Source: Streptomyces sp. NRRL F-525
GTDB lineage: Bacteria > Actinomycetota > Actinomycetes > Streptomycetales > Streptomycetaceae
Length of the DNA stretch: 64,000 nucleotides
Direction of reading: 5' to 3'
Assembly (NCBI RefSeq): GCF_000716605.1
Contig: NZ_JNXE01000007.1
Span: 62,001 to 126,000, forward strand
In this document: in pieces, positions 8,379 to 16,567 of the stretch
How the letters are laid out: every line of letters begins with the position of its first letter
Numbering within the stretch: the stretch's first letter is position 1
Translations under genes and position numbers: made by a program
The notes under the pieces: model-generated
The model's input: the letters and a program-made list of their open reading frames with translations, nothing else
What the model was told of the DNA's origin: nothing
The model's database searches: none

Positions 8379-9629
8379 ATGGCGCGAACGCGCATTCCCA
8401 ACACCCGGCTGCGCGCGCTGATCGAGGAGACGGACTGGACCCAGGGCGGCCTCGCGCGGGCCGTGAACACGGTGGCGGCCGAGGCCGGGCTGGTCCTGAG
8501 ATACGACCGGACCACGGTGGCCCACTGGCTGACGGGCAGTCATCCGATGCCACGCGTGCGGCCGTTCGTCTGTGAGGCACTCGGCCGGCGCTGCGGCCGT
8601 GTCGTCACGGCCGAGGAGGCGGGCTTCACGGGCCAAGGTGCCGTTGTCGCTGCCCAGTTGGCACCCGCGAACGCCAACGGCCTCGTCGGTCTGCTCCACC
8701 AGTTGACCGGCCCGGTTCCCTACCGGCCCGCGCGGACCCGCCCGGTGAGCGGGGCCCCGGGTACGGGCTCGGTGGTCGGGGTGGTGCGGACGCCGTACAT
8801 GAGGAACCCGGCATCCCTGTTCTTCACCCGGACCCTTCAGGCGCAGGGTGGCGGATTCGCGCGGGGCACCCTGCGCACGTACTTGACCGAGGCGGTGGCT
8901 GGTCAACTGCGCGGAGTGCGGGGTGAGTTACGGCGGGAGCGATACGCCGAGGCATCGCAACTCGCCCTAGTCCTGGGCCGTATGTACGCGGACGACCTGC
9001 GCAACGGCGAGGCCCAGCGCTGCTACCTGGCGGCACGGGAACTGGCGATCACGGCCGGGAGCCGGGAGTTGACCGTGATCGCCCTGCGAACCCTGAGCGT
9101 GCAGGCGCACGGCCTGGGCCATCTGCGGATCGCCGACGAGGTGGCCCGCGCCGCCGTCGGAATCGCGCACGGAACACCTCGCGCCGTACGGGCCTTCGCC
9201 CAGGCCCAGTTGGCGGTGACGGCCGCGAGTTGTGGCGAGCGCGGGGACGCGTTGCGGGCGCTCTCCGAGGCCGAGAGCGGCGTAGACCTGGATGCGTCCG
9301 GGCGGCACCCGTTCGAGTGCTACGCCCGCGCCGACTTCGAATTCCAGCGGGGCGAGGCCCTGTTGGCGTTGCGTGAGCCCGCGGAGGCCATGCCCGCCTT
9401 CGAGTACGCGCTGGCAGCCCGCGCTTCGGACGATCGCCGGGGAGCCGCGCTGACCCGGTTACGCCTGGCGGACGTACTGCTGCGGCTGGGGCGTGTGGAC
9501 GAGACGCGTTCCCTGGAAAGGGAGTTGAGGGAACACGGTGATGGTCTGCGGTCGGCGGCGGTCACGCGACGGAAGCTGGAATTGGGGCGGTCACTGCTGC
9601 GGTTCGGCGGAGGCCGGAGGGCTGTGTAG
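8379..9629 (+). CDS. HTH/TPR-like regulator with two TTA codons
   Basis: 416 residues. The N-terminal 60 residues have an XRE-like helix-turn-helix (LRALIEETDWTQGGLARAVN, RYDRTTVAHWLTG); residues from about 170 on are Ala/Leu/Arg-rich paired helices typical of tetratricopeptide-like repeats. Proteins of this architecture are common in Streptomyces, and NsdA-type developmental regulators are one family it recalls; exact assignment is uncertain. AGGAG precedes ATG 8379. TTA codons occur at 8928-8930 (codon 184) and 9459-9461 (codon 361), so translation should need the bldA tRNA. It lies 183 bp after the KAS operon in the same orientation and could control it. Confidence 0.7.
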   Translation: MARTRIPNTRLRALIEETDWTQGGLARAVNTVAAEAGLVLRYDRTTVAHWLTGSHPMPRVRPFVCEALGRRCGRVVTAEEAGFTGQGAVVAAQLAPANANGLVGLLHQLTGPVPYRPARTRPVSGAPGTGSVVGVVRTPYMRNPASLFFTRTLQAQGGGFARGTLRTYLTEAVAGQLRGVRGELRRERYAEASQLALVLGRMYADDLRNGEAQRCYLAARELAITAGSRELTVIALRTLSVQAHGLGHLRIADEVARAAVGIAHGTPRAVRAFAQAQLAVTAASCGERGDALRALSEAESGVDLDASGRHPFECYARADFEFQRGEALLALREPAEAMPAFEYALAARASDDRRGAALTRLRLADVLLRLGRVDETRSLERELREHGDGLRSAAVTRRKLELGRSLLRFGGGRRAV

Positions 9630-9663
9630 TGGGCGGCGGTCGGGAGGAGGTCCCGCCGTGCTG

Positions 9664-10764
9664 TCAGCGGGCCGGGGTGCGCCGTACCACCTCGCCCTTG
9701 CCGTTCGCCTCCAGTGAGGCCGTGCCGTCGAAGCCGGTCACCCGGACCAGGACGGTCAAGGAACCGGTGAGGCGCTCGGTGATGATCTGCCAGGTCTGCG
9801 GGGAGCTGATGCCGAGGGTGGATCTGGCCTCGTCGACCAGGGCGGGGAAGCGTTCGTAGGGGACGGAAGCCGGGTCGAAGCGCGAGGCCTGCGAGCCGGT
9901 GGGGGCGAACACGACCGACAGCAGCTGGTCTTGTACGACGACGGTGAGTGCCTGGCCGGTGTTCTTGCCCTTGGTCAACGAGTCGACGGCCCGGCGCAGT
10001 TCGCCCTTGTCGAGGAACGACCGGCCGGGGCCGAGGGAGACCGTGCCGGCCGCCGACGACACGACCGTGGTCGACGACGTGGAGGAGACGGAGGGTTGGG
10101 TGGAGGCGGGCGGCCGCGCGGAGGTGTCCTTGTCGAACAGGTCGGCGCGGAACAGCAGGATCACACCGGCCGCGGCGAGCAGCAGCGCGAGCAGCGTGAC
10201 GAAGCCGACGGCACAGCCTTCGGAGGGCTCTTTCACCACGGCCGGACCGGGTGCCGCATCGAGGCGGGCGCCGGCCGCCCGCTCCTCCCACTCCGGTGTC
10301 GGCCGTTTCACGATCCGGACCTTCCACAGCCGGTCCGGCGGGTACTGGACCACGACGACCCCGCCCGGCCGGTAGTCGGGCAGGTCCGCGAGGTTGATGT
10401 GCTGCGTGAACTCGACGCGGTACGCCGGTATTTCGTCGTCCGGGGCGACCGTGACGTCGAAGCGGACCGCCACGTCGCTCGTCGCCTCGCCCCCGACGGC
10501 CTCCAGGGTCTCGATCTGCGCGAGTGCCGTGCGGGGCGGGATCGCCGCCTCCCGGGCGCGCCTCGGCACACCGGCGAGGAAGAAGAGCAGACCGTAGACC
10601 GCGGGGAGGACCACGCCCGTCACGCACAGCGGCACGCTCTCAATGACACAGCCGACGACGAAGGCGGCCAGCGACGCGCCGATCACCCCGCCCGTCAGAA
10701 TGCCCCGGGCGAGAGCGACGGGAGTGCTGCGCGTGGGCGGCGGCGCGCCCTGGGTGATCGTCAC
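9664..10764 (-). CDS. Three-TM membrane protein, DUF3592-like
   Basis: 366 residues. Hydrophobic segments at about 21-41, 45-65 and 184-205. Between the second and third lies a soluble beta-rich region (residues 75-160, with PDYRPGGVVVVQYPP) resembling DUF3592-type proteins; after the third comes a Ser/Thr-rich linker and a predicted extracytoplasmic C-terminal domain ending in VRVTGFDGTASLEANG. No enzymatic motif is seen. Convergent with the HTH regulator (34-bp gap) and divergent from the flavin oxidase gene. Function unknown. Confidence 0.7.
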   Translation of the reverse strand: MTITQGAPPPTRSTPVALARGILTGGVIGASLAAFVVGCVIESVPLCVTGVVLPAVYGLLFFLAGVPRRAREAAIPPRTALAQIETLEAVGGEATSDVAVRFDVTVAPDDEIPAYRVEFTQHINLADLPDYRPGGVVVVQYPPDRLWKVRIVKRPTPEWEERAAGARLDAAPGPAVVKEPSEGCAVGFVTLLALLLAAAGVILLFRADLFDKDTSARPPASTQPSVSSTSSTTVVSSAAGTVSLGPGRSFLDKGELRRAVDSLTKGKNTGQALTVVVQDQLLSVVFAPTGSQASRFDPASVPYERFPALVDEARSTLGISSPQTWQIITERLTGSLTVLVRVTGFDGTASLEANGKGEVVRRTPAR

Positions 10765-10809
10765 ACGGGGGATTGTGCCGGGCCCGGGTGATCGCCAGTA
10801 GGTACGGAA

Positions 10810-10821
10810 GGTATCGATACC
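10810..10821. promoter_or_regulatory. 12-bp perfect palindrome in a divergent promoter
   Basis: GGTATCGATACC is a perfect palindrome in the 159-bp gap between the divergent membrane-protein and flavin-oxidase genes, a natural place for an operator. No regulator gene is adjacent. Confidence 0.4.
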
Positions 10822-10923
10822 GGCACGTACGCGGCACCGCCTCGTGCATAGTGCTCACTGCTCCCCATCTTGCATGCTGGGTAAGGGAGTTGAGTTCGAC
10901 CGTGATCCGGGAAAGGGGCGCTC

Positions 10924-12048
10924 GTGAGGAGCGAGTCCGGGAAGCGGCCCCGACGGGTCGCCGTCGTCGGCGCGGGCATCCTCGGAGCCTGCGTGGGCTG
11001 GAACCTGGCCCGGCGGGGTGCCGAGGTGGTCCTCATCGACGCGGCCCGACCGGGCGAAGGCGTCACCAACTGGTCCTTCTCGTGGGTCAATGCCAGCAAC
11101 AAGACAGTGAGCAGGTCCTACTTCGACCTGAACGTCGCGGGCATGGCGGCGCACCGTGAGCTCGCGGGGACGATCGGGGCGGACACCTGGTGGTACCCCA
11201 CCGGCCATCTGCGCTGGGCGGACGATCCCGCTTCGGAGGCGAGGTTTCTGAAAACCGCTGAGCTGCTGGGCAGTTGGGGCTACCGGGTCGAGGTGTCCAC
11301 GGGAGCCGAGGTGCGCCGCCGGCTCGAACCCGCTCTCGCGCTGCCCGACGAGGTTCCCGTCGTGCTCTACCCCGACGAGGCATGGGTGCACGGACGTAAC
11401 CTCGTCGACCGCCTGGTCGGCCAAGTCGTCGCAGGAGGAGGGGAGTTGCGGTCCGGCACCGAGGTGCGTGACATCGGGACCGGTCCCGACGGGAGCGTCC
11501 GGACTGTCTCCCTGTCCGACGGCAGCCGCCTCGACGTGGACACCGTCGTGAACGCGGCGGGCCCGGGCGCCTCTCATGTCGCCGGGCTCGTCGCACGGCA
11601 GTTGCCGATGCGCAGGGAACCCGGCGTCGTCACCCGGATCGACTGTGCGCGGCTCCCGATCCACCGGGCCATGCACGCGCCGCACATCGAGATGCGTCCG
11701 GACGGAGACGCGTCGATGGTCCTCCACAGCCGTGAGACCGACGCGCTCATCGACACGGGCGAGGAACCGGCGCAACTTGCCCTGCTCCTCCACGAGTTGG
11801 CCCGCGACGTCGTTCCCGACCTCGCCGACTCCCGCATCGCACAGGCACGGGTGGCGCACCGGCCGATCCCGGCCGACGGTTTCCCCTCGGTGGGAGCGGT
11901 ACCGTCCGTGCCGGGCTACTACGAGGCCGTCTCCCACAGCGGCATCACACTTGGGCCGGTGCTCGGCCGGCTGCTCGCGGCGGAGATCCTCGATGGAGAG
12001 AGGGATGCGTTGCTCGCGGACTTCCCGCCGGAGCGGTTCCCTCAGTGA
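10924..12048 (+). CDS. FAD-dependent DAO-family oxidoreductase
   Basis: 374 residues from GTG 10924. The N-terminal VAVVGAGILGACVGWNLA is a Rossmann FAD-binding motif, with the acidic ribose-binding Asp at the end of the second strand (VVLIDA). The C-terminal part (RPIPADGFPSVGAV, YEAVSHSGITLGPVLG) fits the glycine/D-amino acid oxidase superfamily. It probably oxidises an amine or amino acid in the cytoplasm; the substrate is not evident. It stands alone, divergent from the upstream membrane-protein gene and followed by a hairpin at 12058-12089. Confidence 0.85.
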   Translation: MRSESGKRPRRVAVVGAGILGACVGWNLARRGAEVVLIDAARPGEGVTNWSFSWVNASNKTVSRSYFDLNVAGMAAHRELAGTIGADTWWYPTGHLRWADDPASEARFLKTAELLGSWGYRVEVSTGAEVRRRLEPALALPDEVPVVLYPDEAWVHGRNLVDRLVGQVVAGGGELRSGTEVRDIGTGPDGSVRTVSLSDGSRLDVDTVVNAAGPGASHVAGLVARQLPMRREPGVVTRIDCARLPIHRAMHAPHIEMRPDGDASMVLHSRETDALIDTGEEPAQLALLLHELARDVVPDLADSRIAQARVAHRPIPADGFPSVGAVPSVPGYYEAVSHSGITLGPVLGRLLAAEILDGERDALLADFPPERFPQ

Positions 12049-12057
12049 CAGGAGGGG

Positions 12058-12089
12058 CGGGCGCGTGCGATGCCGGCGGCGTGCGCCCG
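12058..12089 (+). terminator. Hairpin after the DAO oxidase gene
   Basis: CGGGCGC (12058-12064) pairs with GCGCCCG (12083-12089); the stem extends inward by four further pairs including two G-U wobbles, leaving a 10-base loop. It starts 10 bases after the stop at 12048. There is no U tract, which is usual for this genus. Confidence 0.5.
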
Positions 12090-12305
12090 GTGCCGACGTG
12101 ACTCGTCGTGGCGATCGTTTACGGCGTGCGACGGTTCGGGGGGGGGCGAACGCGAACCGGCGCTCGGGATCGGCATACCTCGGCCCTTTCGTGGTAGACG
12201 CCAGGGCGGCGGCAGAGATCGCGGTCGGGCGGGGTGCGGCGGCCGGGGGCGCCGGGCACTCGGCGTCATCGATCACTTGGTGCGTACTGAATCTTGAGAC
12301 ACGCT

Positions 12306-12322
12306 TTGCACGACGCGTGCAA
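12306..12322. promoter_or_regulatory. 17-bp dyad upstream of the L,D-transpeptidase
   Basis: TTGCACG-ACG-CGTGCAA, perfect seven-base arms, 70 bases upstream of GTG 12392. It may be an operator or a small hairpin in the leader. Not matched to a known regulator. Confidence 0.4.
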
Positions 12323-12391
12323 CTGAGGCCCCCTCTGTCGCTGTCTGACAATGAGTCGGGCCCGTCGGGGCCGAGGTCGAGGAGCTAGAGA

Positions 12392-13390
12392 GTGGGGCAA
12401 GTCGTGGGACGGCGCAAGGGCAGCATAGGGATCGCACTCGTCACGGGTGCGGTGCTGGTGGGGGCGACTGCCTGTGGCGGGGGTGGCAGCGACAAGGCGA
12501 GCGGGGACGACGCGAAGGCGTCGGGCAAGCCGAGCACGAGCGCCTCTCCGTCGCCGACGAAGCCCCTGGGCCCGCCGATGCTGCTGGACACGATCACCCC
12601 GCAGACGGGAACCACGGTCGGCGTGGCCATGCCGATCTCGGTGATCTTCACCAACCCGGTGTCGTCCAAGGCACGGGCCACGGTCGAGAAGCACATGAAG
12701 GTCAGCGCCTCGCAGTCGGTCGTCGGCGCCTGGCACTGGATGGGCGACAAGCGCGTCGACTGGCGCCCGAAGACGTACTGGCCCTCCGGCACGACGGTGA
12801 AGATCGACGCCGACATGAAGGGCGTCAGCAACGGCAACGGCCGCTACGGCGTGCACAGTTACACGCACACCTTCAAGATCGGCGACGACGTGCGCGCGGA
12901 CGTCTCCGTCACCAACCACACCATGAAGGTGACCAAGAACGGCGCGGCGGTGCGCACCCTGTCGATCAACGCCGGCAGCGCCGAGTACCCGACGTGGGAC
13001 GGCACGATGGCCGTCATCGACAAGCAGAAGAAGGTCCACATGACCTCCTGCAGCGTCGGCATCAGCTGCGACAAGGGCAGCCCCAACTACTACGACCTGA
13101 CGCTGCCCTGGGACATCCACCTCACCCAGTCCGGCACCTACGTGCACTACTCGACCGGCGACCCGAACCCGGGCAGCGGCAGCGCCCGCGGCTCGCACGG
13201 CTGCGTCCACCTGTCCCTGTCGGACGCCGAGTGGTTCTACGGCCAGGTCAAGCAGGGCGACCCCATCACCATCACCGGATCGCCCCGCGGCAAGGCCCCG
13301 GCCGACAACGGCTACGCCGACTTCAACCTCGGCTGGGACCAGTGGCTCGCGGGCAGCGGCTCCGGCGAGGGGACGACCGCGGCGCTGTGA
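12392..13390 (+). CDS. L,D-transpeptidase lipoprotein
   Basis: 332 residues from GTG 12392. A signal peptide ends in the lipobox VGATAC, so the protein should be a lipoprotein anchored outside the membrane, followed by a Ser/Pro/Lys linker. Residues around 60-165 form an Ig-like domain, and the C-terminal half is a YkuD catalytic domain with the conserved SHGCVHLS motif containing the nucleophilic Cys. Such enzymes make 3-3 crosslinks in peptidoglycan. The whole layout (lipoprotein, Ig-like domain, YkuD) is that of actinobacterial Ldt enzymes. Convergent with the small secreted protein gene downstream. Confidence 0.92.
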   Translation: MGQVVGRRKGSIGIALVTGAVLVGATACGGGGSDKASGDDAKASGKPSTSASPSPTKPLGPPMLLDTITPQTGTTVGVAMPISVIFTNPVSSKARATVEKHMKVSASQSVVGAWHWMGDKRVDWRPKTYWPSGTTVKIDADMKGVSNGNGRYGVHSYTHTFKIGDDVRADVSVTNHTMKVTKNGAAVRTLSINAGSAEYPTWDGTMAVIDKQKKVHMTSCSVGISCDKGSPNYYDLTLPWDIHLTQSGTYVHYSTGDPNPGSGSARGSHGCVHLSLSDAEWFYGQVKQGDPITITGSPRGKAPADNGYADFNLGWDQWLAGSGSGEGTTAAL

Positions 13391-13430
13391 CGCGCCGCGG
13401 TGACGCCACCGGGCAGCACGACGAGCGGTG

Positions 13431-13718
13431 TCAGCAGGTGCGCCCGGCGTAGTGGGCGCCCTGGATCTTGCGGGCGGAGCCCAGCCAGGTCGTACCGCGC
13501 GCGACGCACCGCTCGTAGTCGCGCGCCCGGGCGACCTCGACCTTGATGACGACCCGCGAACCGTCGGTCGTGCAGTGGCGGTAGAAGGCGTCGGACCCGG
13601 TCTCGTAGAAGCCGCAGGGGTTGGCCGCCGCGGGACTCGCGGCGGCCACCGCGCCGAGCGAGCTCAGCACGAGGGCGGCGGAACCGAGGGCGCTGATCAC
13701 CGTACGACGAAAACGCAA
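13431..13718 (-). CDS. Small secreted four-Cys protein (DUF6355-like)
   Basis: 95 residues. The start is TTG at 13718 because AAGGAG lies just upstream and the reading begins a clean signal peptide (RFRRTVISALGSAALVLSS, cleavage near AAA). The mature protein is about 60 residues with four Cys (NPCGFYET, YRHCTTD, YERCVARG, GRTC) that can form two disulfides. The CGFYET/YRHC pattern recalls the DUF6355 family of small exported actinobacterial proteins; the assignment rests on memory. Function unknown. A strong hairpin lies in its leader. Confidence 0.7.
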   Translation of the reverse strand: MRFRRTVISALGSAALVLSSLGAVAAASPAAANPCGFYETGSDAFYRHCTTDGSRVVIKVEVARARDYERCVARGTTWLGSARKIQGAHYAGRTC

Positions 13719-13746
13719 AGGGACTCCTTGGTCAGGGAAGGGGCAG

Positions 13747-13793
13747 TCCTGGAAGGGCTGTCGCTGTCGAGCGGGCCGACAGCCGTCCCAGGA
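13747..13793 (-). promoter_or_regulatory. Long hairpin in the leader of the small secreted protein gene
   Basis: Outer stem TCCTGG (13747-13752)/CCAGGA (13788-13793) and inner stem GGCTGTCG (13756-13763)/CGACAGCC (13777-13784), separated by a symmetric 3x3 internal loop. It lies 29 bases upstream of the TTG start at 13718 and 147 bases past the dacB stop. It could terminate dacB transcription or act in the leader RNA. Confidence 0.5.
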
Positions 13794-13939
13794 TTGCCGC
13801 GCTGACCCGCGCGGCCGGTCGTATGCCGCCGCGTTCACCCGGCGAATCGATTTGTCGCTACGTCGATCGGATGGTTCCGGCGCCGGGGCCGCATGGGCCG
13901 CCGATGCCGGAACCGATCGGCTTGGGCTGTGCCGGGCGG

Positions 13940-15274
13940 CTACGCCCAGCAGCCGTTGACCGTGGCCGCGAGCCCGTCGAGAGCGTCCTTGGTGGTGTCC
14001 GGGGCGGCCGTGGAGTTGTTCTCGATGAAGGAGAAGATCTTCCAGCGGCCGTCCTCGGCCTTCGTGAGGCCGCTCAGCGCGATCGCGCCCGTGAGCGTGC
14101 CCGTCTTGGCGCTGACCTTGCCGACCGCGCACTGGGAGTCGGCCGTGTCGAAGCGGCCCCACTCGGGACCCAGCGTCGAGCCCGCCTCGCCCGCGACGGG
14201 GAGGCCGTCGACGATGTACTTCAGGGTCGGGGCGTTGGCGGGGTCGTCGGCCAGGTCGAGGATGTCGGCGATCGTCTGGGCCGGGATGCGGTTGGAGCGG
14301 GAGAGGCCGCTGCCGTCGTGGATCTCGAAGTTGGCCAGCGACACGCCGTACTGGGTGAGGACCTGGCGGACGACCGCCGTGCCGTCCTCGAAGGTGGCCG
14401 GGCGGCCGGCGGCCAGCGCGGTCATCCGCAGCAGGGTCTCGGCGATATCGTTGTCACTCACCTTGAGCATGTGCTCCACGATGGTCGACAGCGCGGCGGA
14501 CTCGTGCTGTGCCACGGGGACGGCTCCGGTGCCGGCGGTGGCGTGGGTGACGCTCCCGGTGACGGTGACGCCCTGCCGGGCGACGAGCTTCGCGAAGATC
14601 TGGCCGGCGTCCAGGGACGTGTCCGTGACATGGCGGCCGTCGACCACCAACGCCCGTACGGGGGCTATGGAGTCGGGGTAGTAGCCGTCGTTCCAGCCGG
14701 TCGCCAGGGTGGGTTCGGGGAAGAGGCTGTCGTCCACCGTCACCTTCACCGTGGTCAGGCCCGCGTTCTTCAGGCCCGCCACGGCAGTTGTGGCCATCGC
14801 GGTGAGGTCGGCGGTGGTCAGGGTGCGGTCCCCGCCGCCGACCAGGGTGAGGGTGCCGTTGTCGTAGACGACCTTCGTGGTGAAGCGGTGATCGGGGCCG
14901 AGGATCGTCAACGCGGCGGTGGACGTGCCGAGTTTGGTGTTGGACGCGGGCATCAGTGCCGTCGTCGCGTCATGGCCCCATATAGGGGTTTTGGACGTGG
15001 AGTCGATGACGACACCGCTGAACGTGCTGCCCAACCGGGTGTCCTGGACACGGGTGTCGAGGTTGTCCGCGATCTTCTGCTCCGCCGGGTCGAGTGTCGC
15101 GGTGGTGGTCGTGCCGACGGTCTGCCCGGCGGCGAAGGCGGAACCGCCGAAGAGGATCGTGCCGGCGACGGGAGCGGTCACCGCGACGACGGCGGCGCGG
15201 CGGAGCGCCGGACTGAGGGTTCTGCTCTTGCGGTGGCGTCCGCTGATGCCGTCTACGGAGGGGGAGTTGGGCAT
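13940..15274 (-). CDS. dacB: D-alanyl-D-alanine carboxypeptidase/endopeptidase, PBP4 family
   Basis: 444 residues; start ATG 15274 gives a basic N-terminus and a signal/anchor segment (AAVVAVTAPVAGTILFGGSAFA). All three penicillin-binding motifs of the S13 family are present: SxxK in PASNTKLGT, SxN in VSDNDIAE and KTG in SAKTGTLTG. The enzyme trims D-Ala from peptidoglycan stem peptides or cuts crosslinks outside the cell. The protein is divergent from the DUF1206 gene. Together with the L,D-transpeptidase nearby it makes this a small cell-wall remodelling neighbourhood. Confidence 0.92.
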   Translation of the reverse strand: MPNSPSVDGISGRHRKSRTLSPALRRAAVVAVTAPVAGTILFGGSAFAAGQTVGTTTTATLDPAEQKIADNLDTRVQDTRLGSTFSGVVIDSTSKTPIWGHDATTALMPASNTKLGTSTAALTILGPDHRFTTKVVYDNGTLTLVGGGDRTLTTADLTAMATTAVAGLKNAGLTTVKVTVDDSLFPEPTLATGWNDGYYPDSIAPVRALVVDGRHVTDTSLDAGQIFAKLVARQGVTVTGSVTHATAGTGAVPVAQHESAALSTIVEHMLKVSDNDIAETLLRMTALAAGRPATFEDGTAVVRQVLTQYGVSLANFEIHDGSGLSRSNRIPAQTIADILDLADDPANAPTLKYIVDGLPVAGEAGSTLGPEWGRFDTADSQCAVGKVSAKTGTLTGAIALSGLTKAEDGRWKIFSFIENNSTAAPDTTKDALDGLAATVNGCWA

Positions 15275-15485
15275 GAAGGCCTCGCCGCGGGGTGTGTGGG
15301 TGGGGGACAAGATCCAGTGGATCACGCAAAGGAAACTAACAGCTCCGAGTGGCCCGCCGCCGGGCGATCGGCCGATGCCGTCCCCCGCGTCGCACATCGA
15401 AGCGCGCTCCGGGGGCACGCGGCAGTACGGGACGCGTACCGCGCGTCCGTGTCTCGGCTCGTCCAGTGTTTCCAGGAAAGGCATC

Positions 15486-16340
15486 ATGACCTCGTCGCAC
15501 ACGCACAAGTGGGGCCTCCGGAGGGCGAGTTCGACCGCCCGGAGCAACGCACCAGGAGAGGCCGAGGGCAAGCAGGCGCTCGCCGTCACAGGGCGCGCCG
15601 GATTCGTCGCACGCGGTGTCGTGTACGTCCTCGTCGGCGCCCTCGCCCTGCAGATCGCGTTCGGCGGCGGGGGCCGCGAGGCGGACCGGCAGGGCGCGCT
15701 GCAACAGGTCGCGGCGCAGCCCTTCGGGAAGTGGATGCTGTGGCTGCTCGTCGTCGGCTTCGGCTGCATGGCGATCTGGCGGGCGTCCGAGGCGCTGCTG
15801 GCGAACGGGCCCAAGAACAAGGTCGGTTCACGCCTGATGAACGCCGGCCGTGCCGTGTTCTACGGCTTCGTCTGCTGGGGTACGGCGTCCTTCGCCGCCG
15901 GGACCGGCGGGTCGTCCGGCAGCGACGCCAAGTCGCAGGACTGGACCGCCTCGGCGCTGAAACTCCCGGGCGGCCAGGTGCTGGTGGGTCTCGCCGGCTG
16001 CGTCCTGATCGGCGTCGGCGCGACCCTCGCGGTGCGCGCGGTGATGCGGCGATTCCTGCGCAAGCTGGAGACCGGGAAGATGAGCCGCCGGGTACGGCAG
16101 GTCGTCACCGTCCTGGGCGTGGGCGGCGGCGTCGCGCGCGGTGTCGTGTTCGCCGGGGTGGGCGTGTTCGCGCTCGTGGCCGCGATCCACTTCGACCCGC
16201 ACCAGGCCAAGGGCATGGACGCCACCCTGCGCACCTTCGCGCACACTCCGGCGGGGCCGTGGCTGCTGGTCGCCGTGGCCGTCGGCCTGGTCCTGTTCGG
16301 CGGTTTCTCCTTCGCCTCGGCCCGCTGGCGCCGGCTGTGA
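15486..16340 (+). CDS. DUF1206 multi-spanning membrane protein
   Basis: 284 residues from ATG 15486, with AGGAAAGG just upstream. About six transmembrane segments arranged as three pairs, each pair beginning with a GFVARGVVYVLVG-like motif (for example RAGFVARGVVYV near residue 40 and GVARGVVFAGVG near residue 215); this threefold internal repeat is the hallmark of DUF1206. Biochemical role unknown. Divergent from dacB and followed by a perfect hairpin terminator. Confidence 0.85.
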   Translation: MTSSHTHKWGLRRASSTARSNAPGEAEGKQALAVTGRAGFVARGVVYVLVGALALQIAFGGGGREADRQGALQQVAAQPFGKWMLWLLVVGFGCMAIWRASEALLANGPKNKVGSRLMNAGRAVFYGFVCWGTASFAAGTGGSSGSDAKSQDWTASALKLPGGQVLVGLAGCVLIGVGATLAVRAVMRRFLRKLETGKMSRRVRQVVTVLGVGGGVARGVVFAGVGVFALVAAIHFDPHQAKGMDATLRTFAHTPAGPWLLVAVAVGLVLFGGFSFASARWRRL

Positions 16341-16350
16341 CCCCCGGGAC

Positions 16351-16375
16351 CCCCGCACCACGACCCGGTGCGGGG
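16351..16375 (+). terminator. Hairpin terminator after the DUF1206 gene
   Basis: CCCCGCACC (16351-16359) pairs perfectly with GGTGCGGGG (16367-16375) around a seven-base loop, starting 10 bases after the stop. It separates the DUF1206 gene from the sigma-factor module. Confidence 0.7.
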
Positions 16376-16393
16376 CGTCGTCGTAGAACCCAT

Positions 16394-16427
16394 GAAGTGG
16401 TGTGAAGAAACCGCGAAATGGTGTGAA
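16394..16427. promoter_or_regulatory. Two direct repeats spaced by 21 bp upstream of the sigma gene
   Basis: GAAGTGGTGTGAA (16394-16406) and GAAATGGTGTGAA (16415-16427) match at 12 of 13 positions. The 21-bp offset puts both on the same face of the helix, as in tandem activator or repressor sites. The pair lies about 140 bp before the sigma-factor start. Confidence 0.5.
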
Positions 16428-16567
16428 ACCACGTGCGGTGTCCGTGTCGGCGGAGCCTCGCGGGGCAGACTTTTCGGCCGGCTGCGGAATTGTGAGGTCC
16501 GGGGAGACATGGTTGTGCCGGAAGGGGGCACGCGACGTTCGTCCTGTTCTCCAGTTAAGGCGGCATC

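Larger units (their letters stand above)
12049..12391. other. Intergenic region, promoter of the L,D-transpeptidase
   Basis: No gene seen. It holds the hairpin at 12058-12089, a second possible stem (CGGTTCG 12132-12138 with CGAACCG 12153-12159 around a G run), and a 17-bp dyad at 12306-12322 close to the next gene. The stretch before 12391 is relatively AT-richer, as expected for a promoter. Confidence 0.5.

Noticed and set aside
8221..8421. 66-residue frame between the KAS II and HTH genes
   Set aside because: Overlaps the start of the HTH gene and has weak coding character; the stretch is better explained as promoter.
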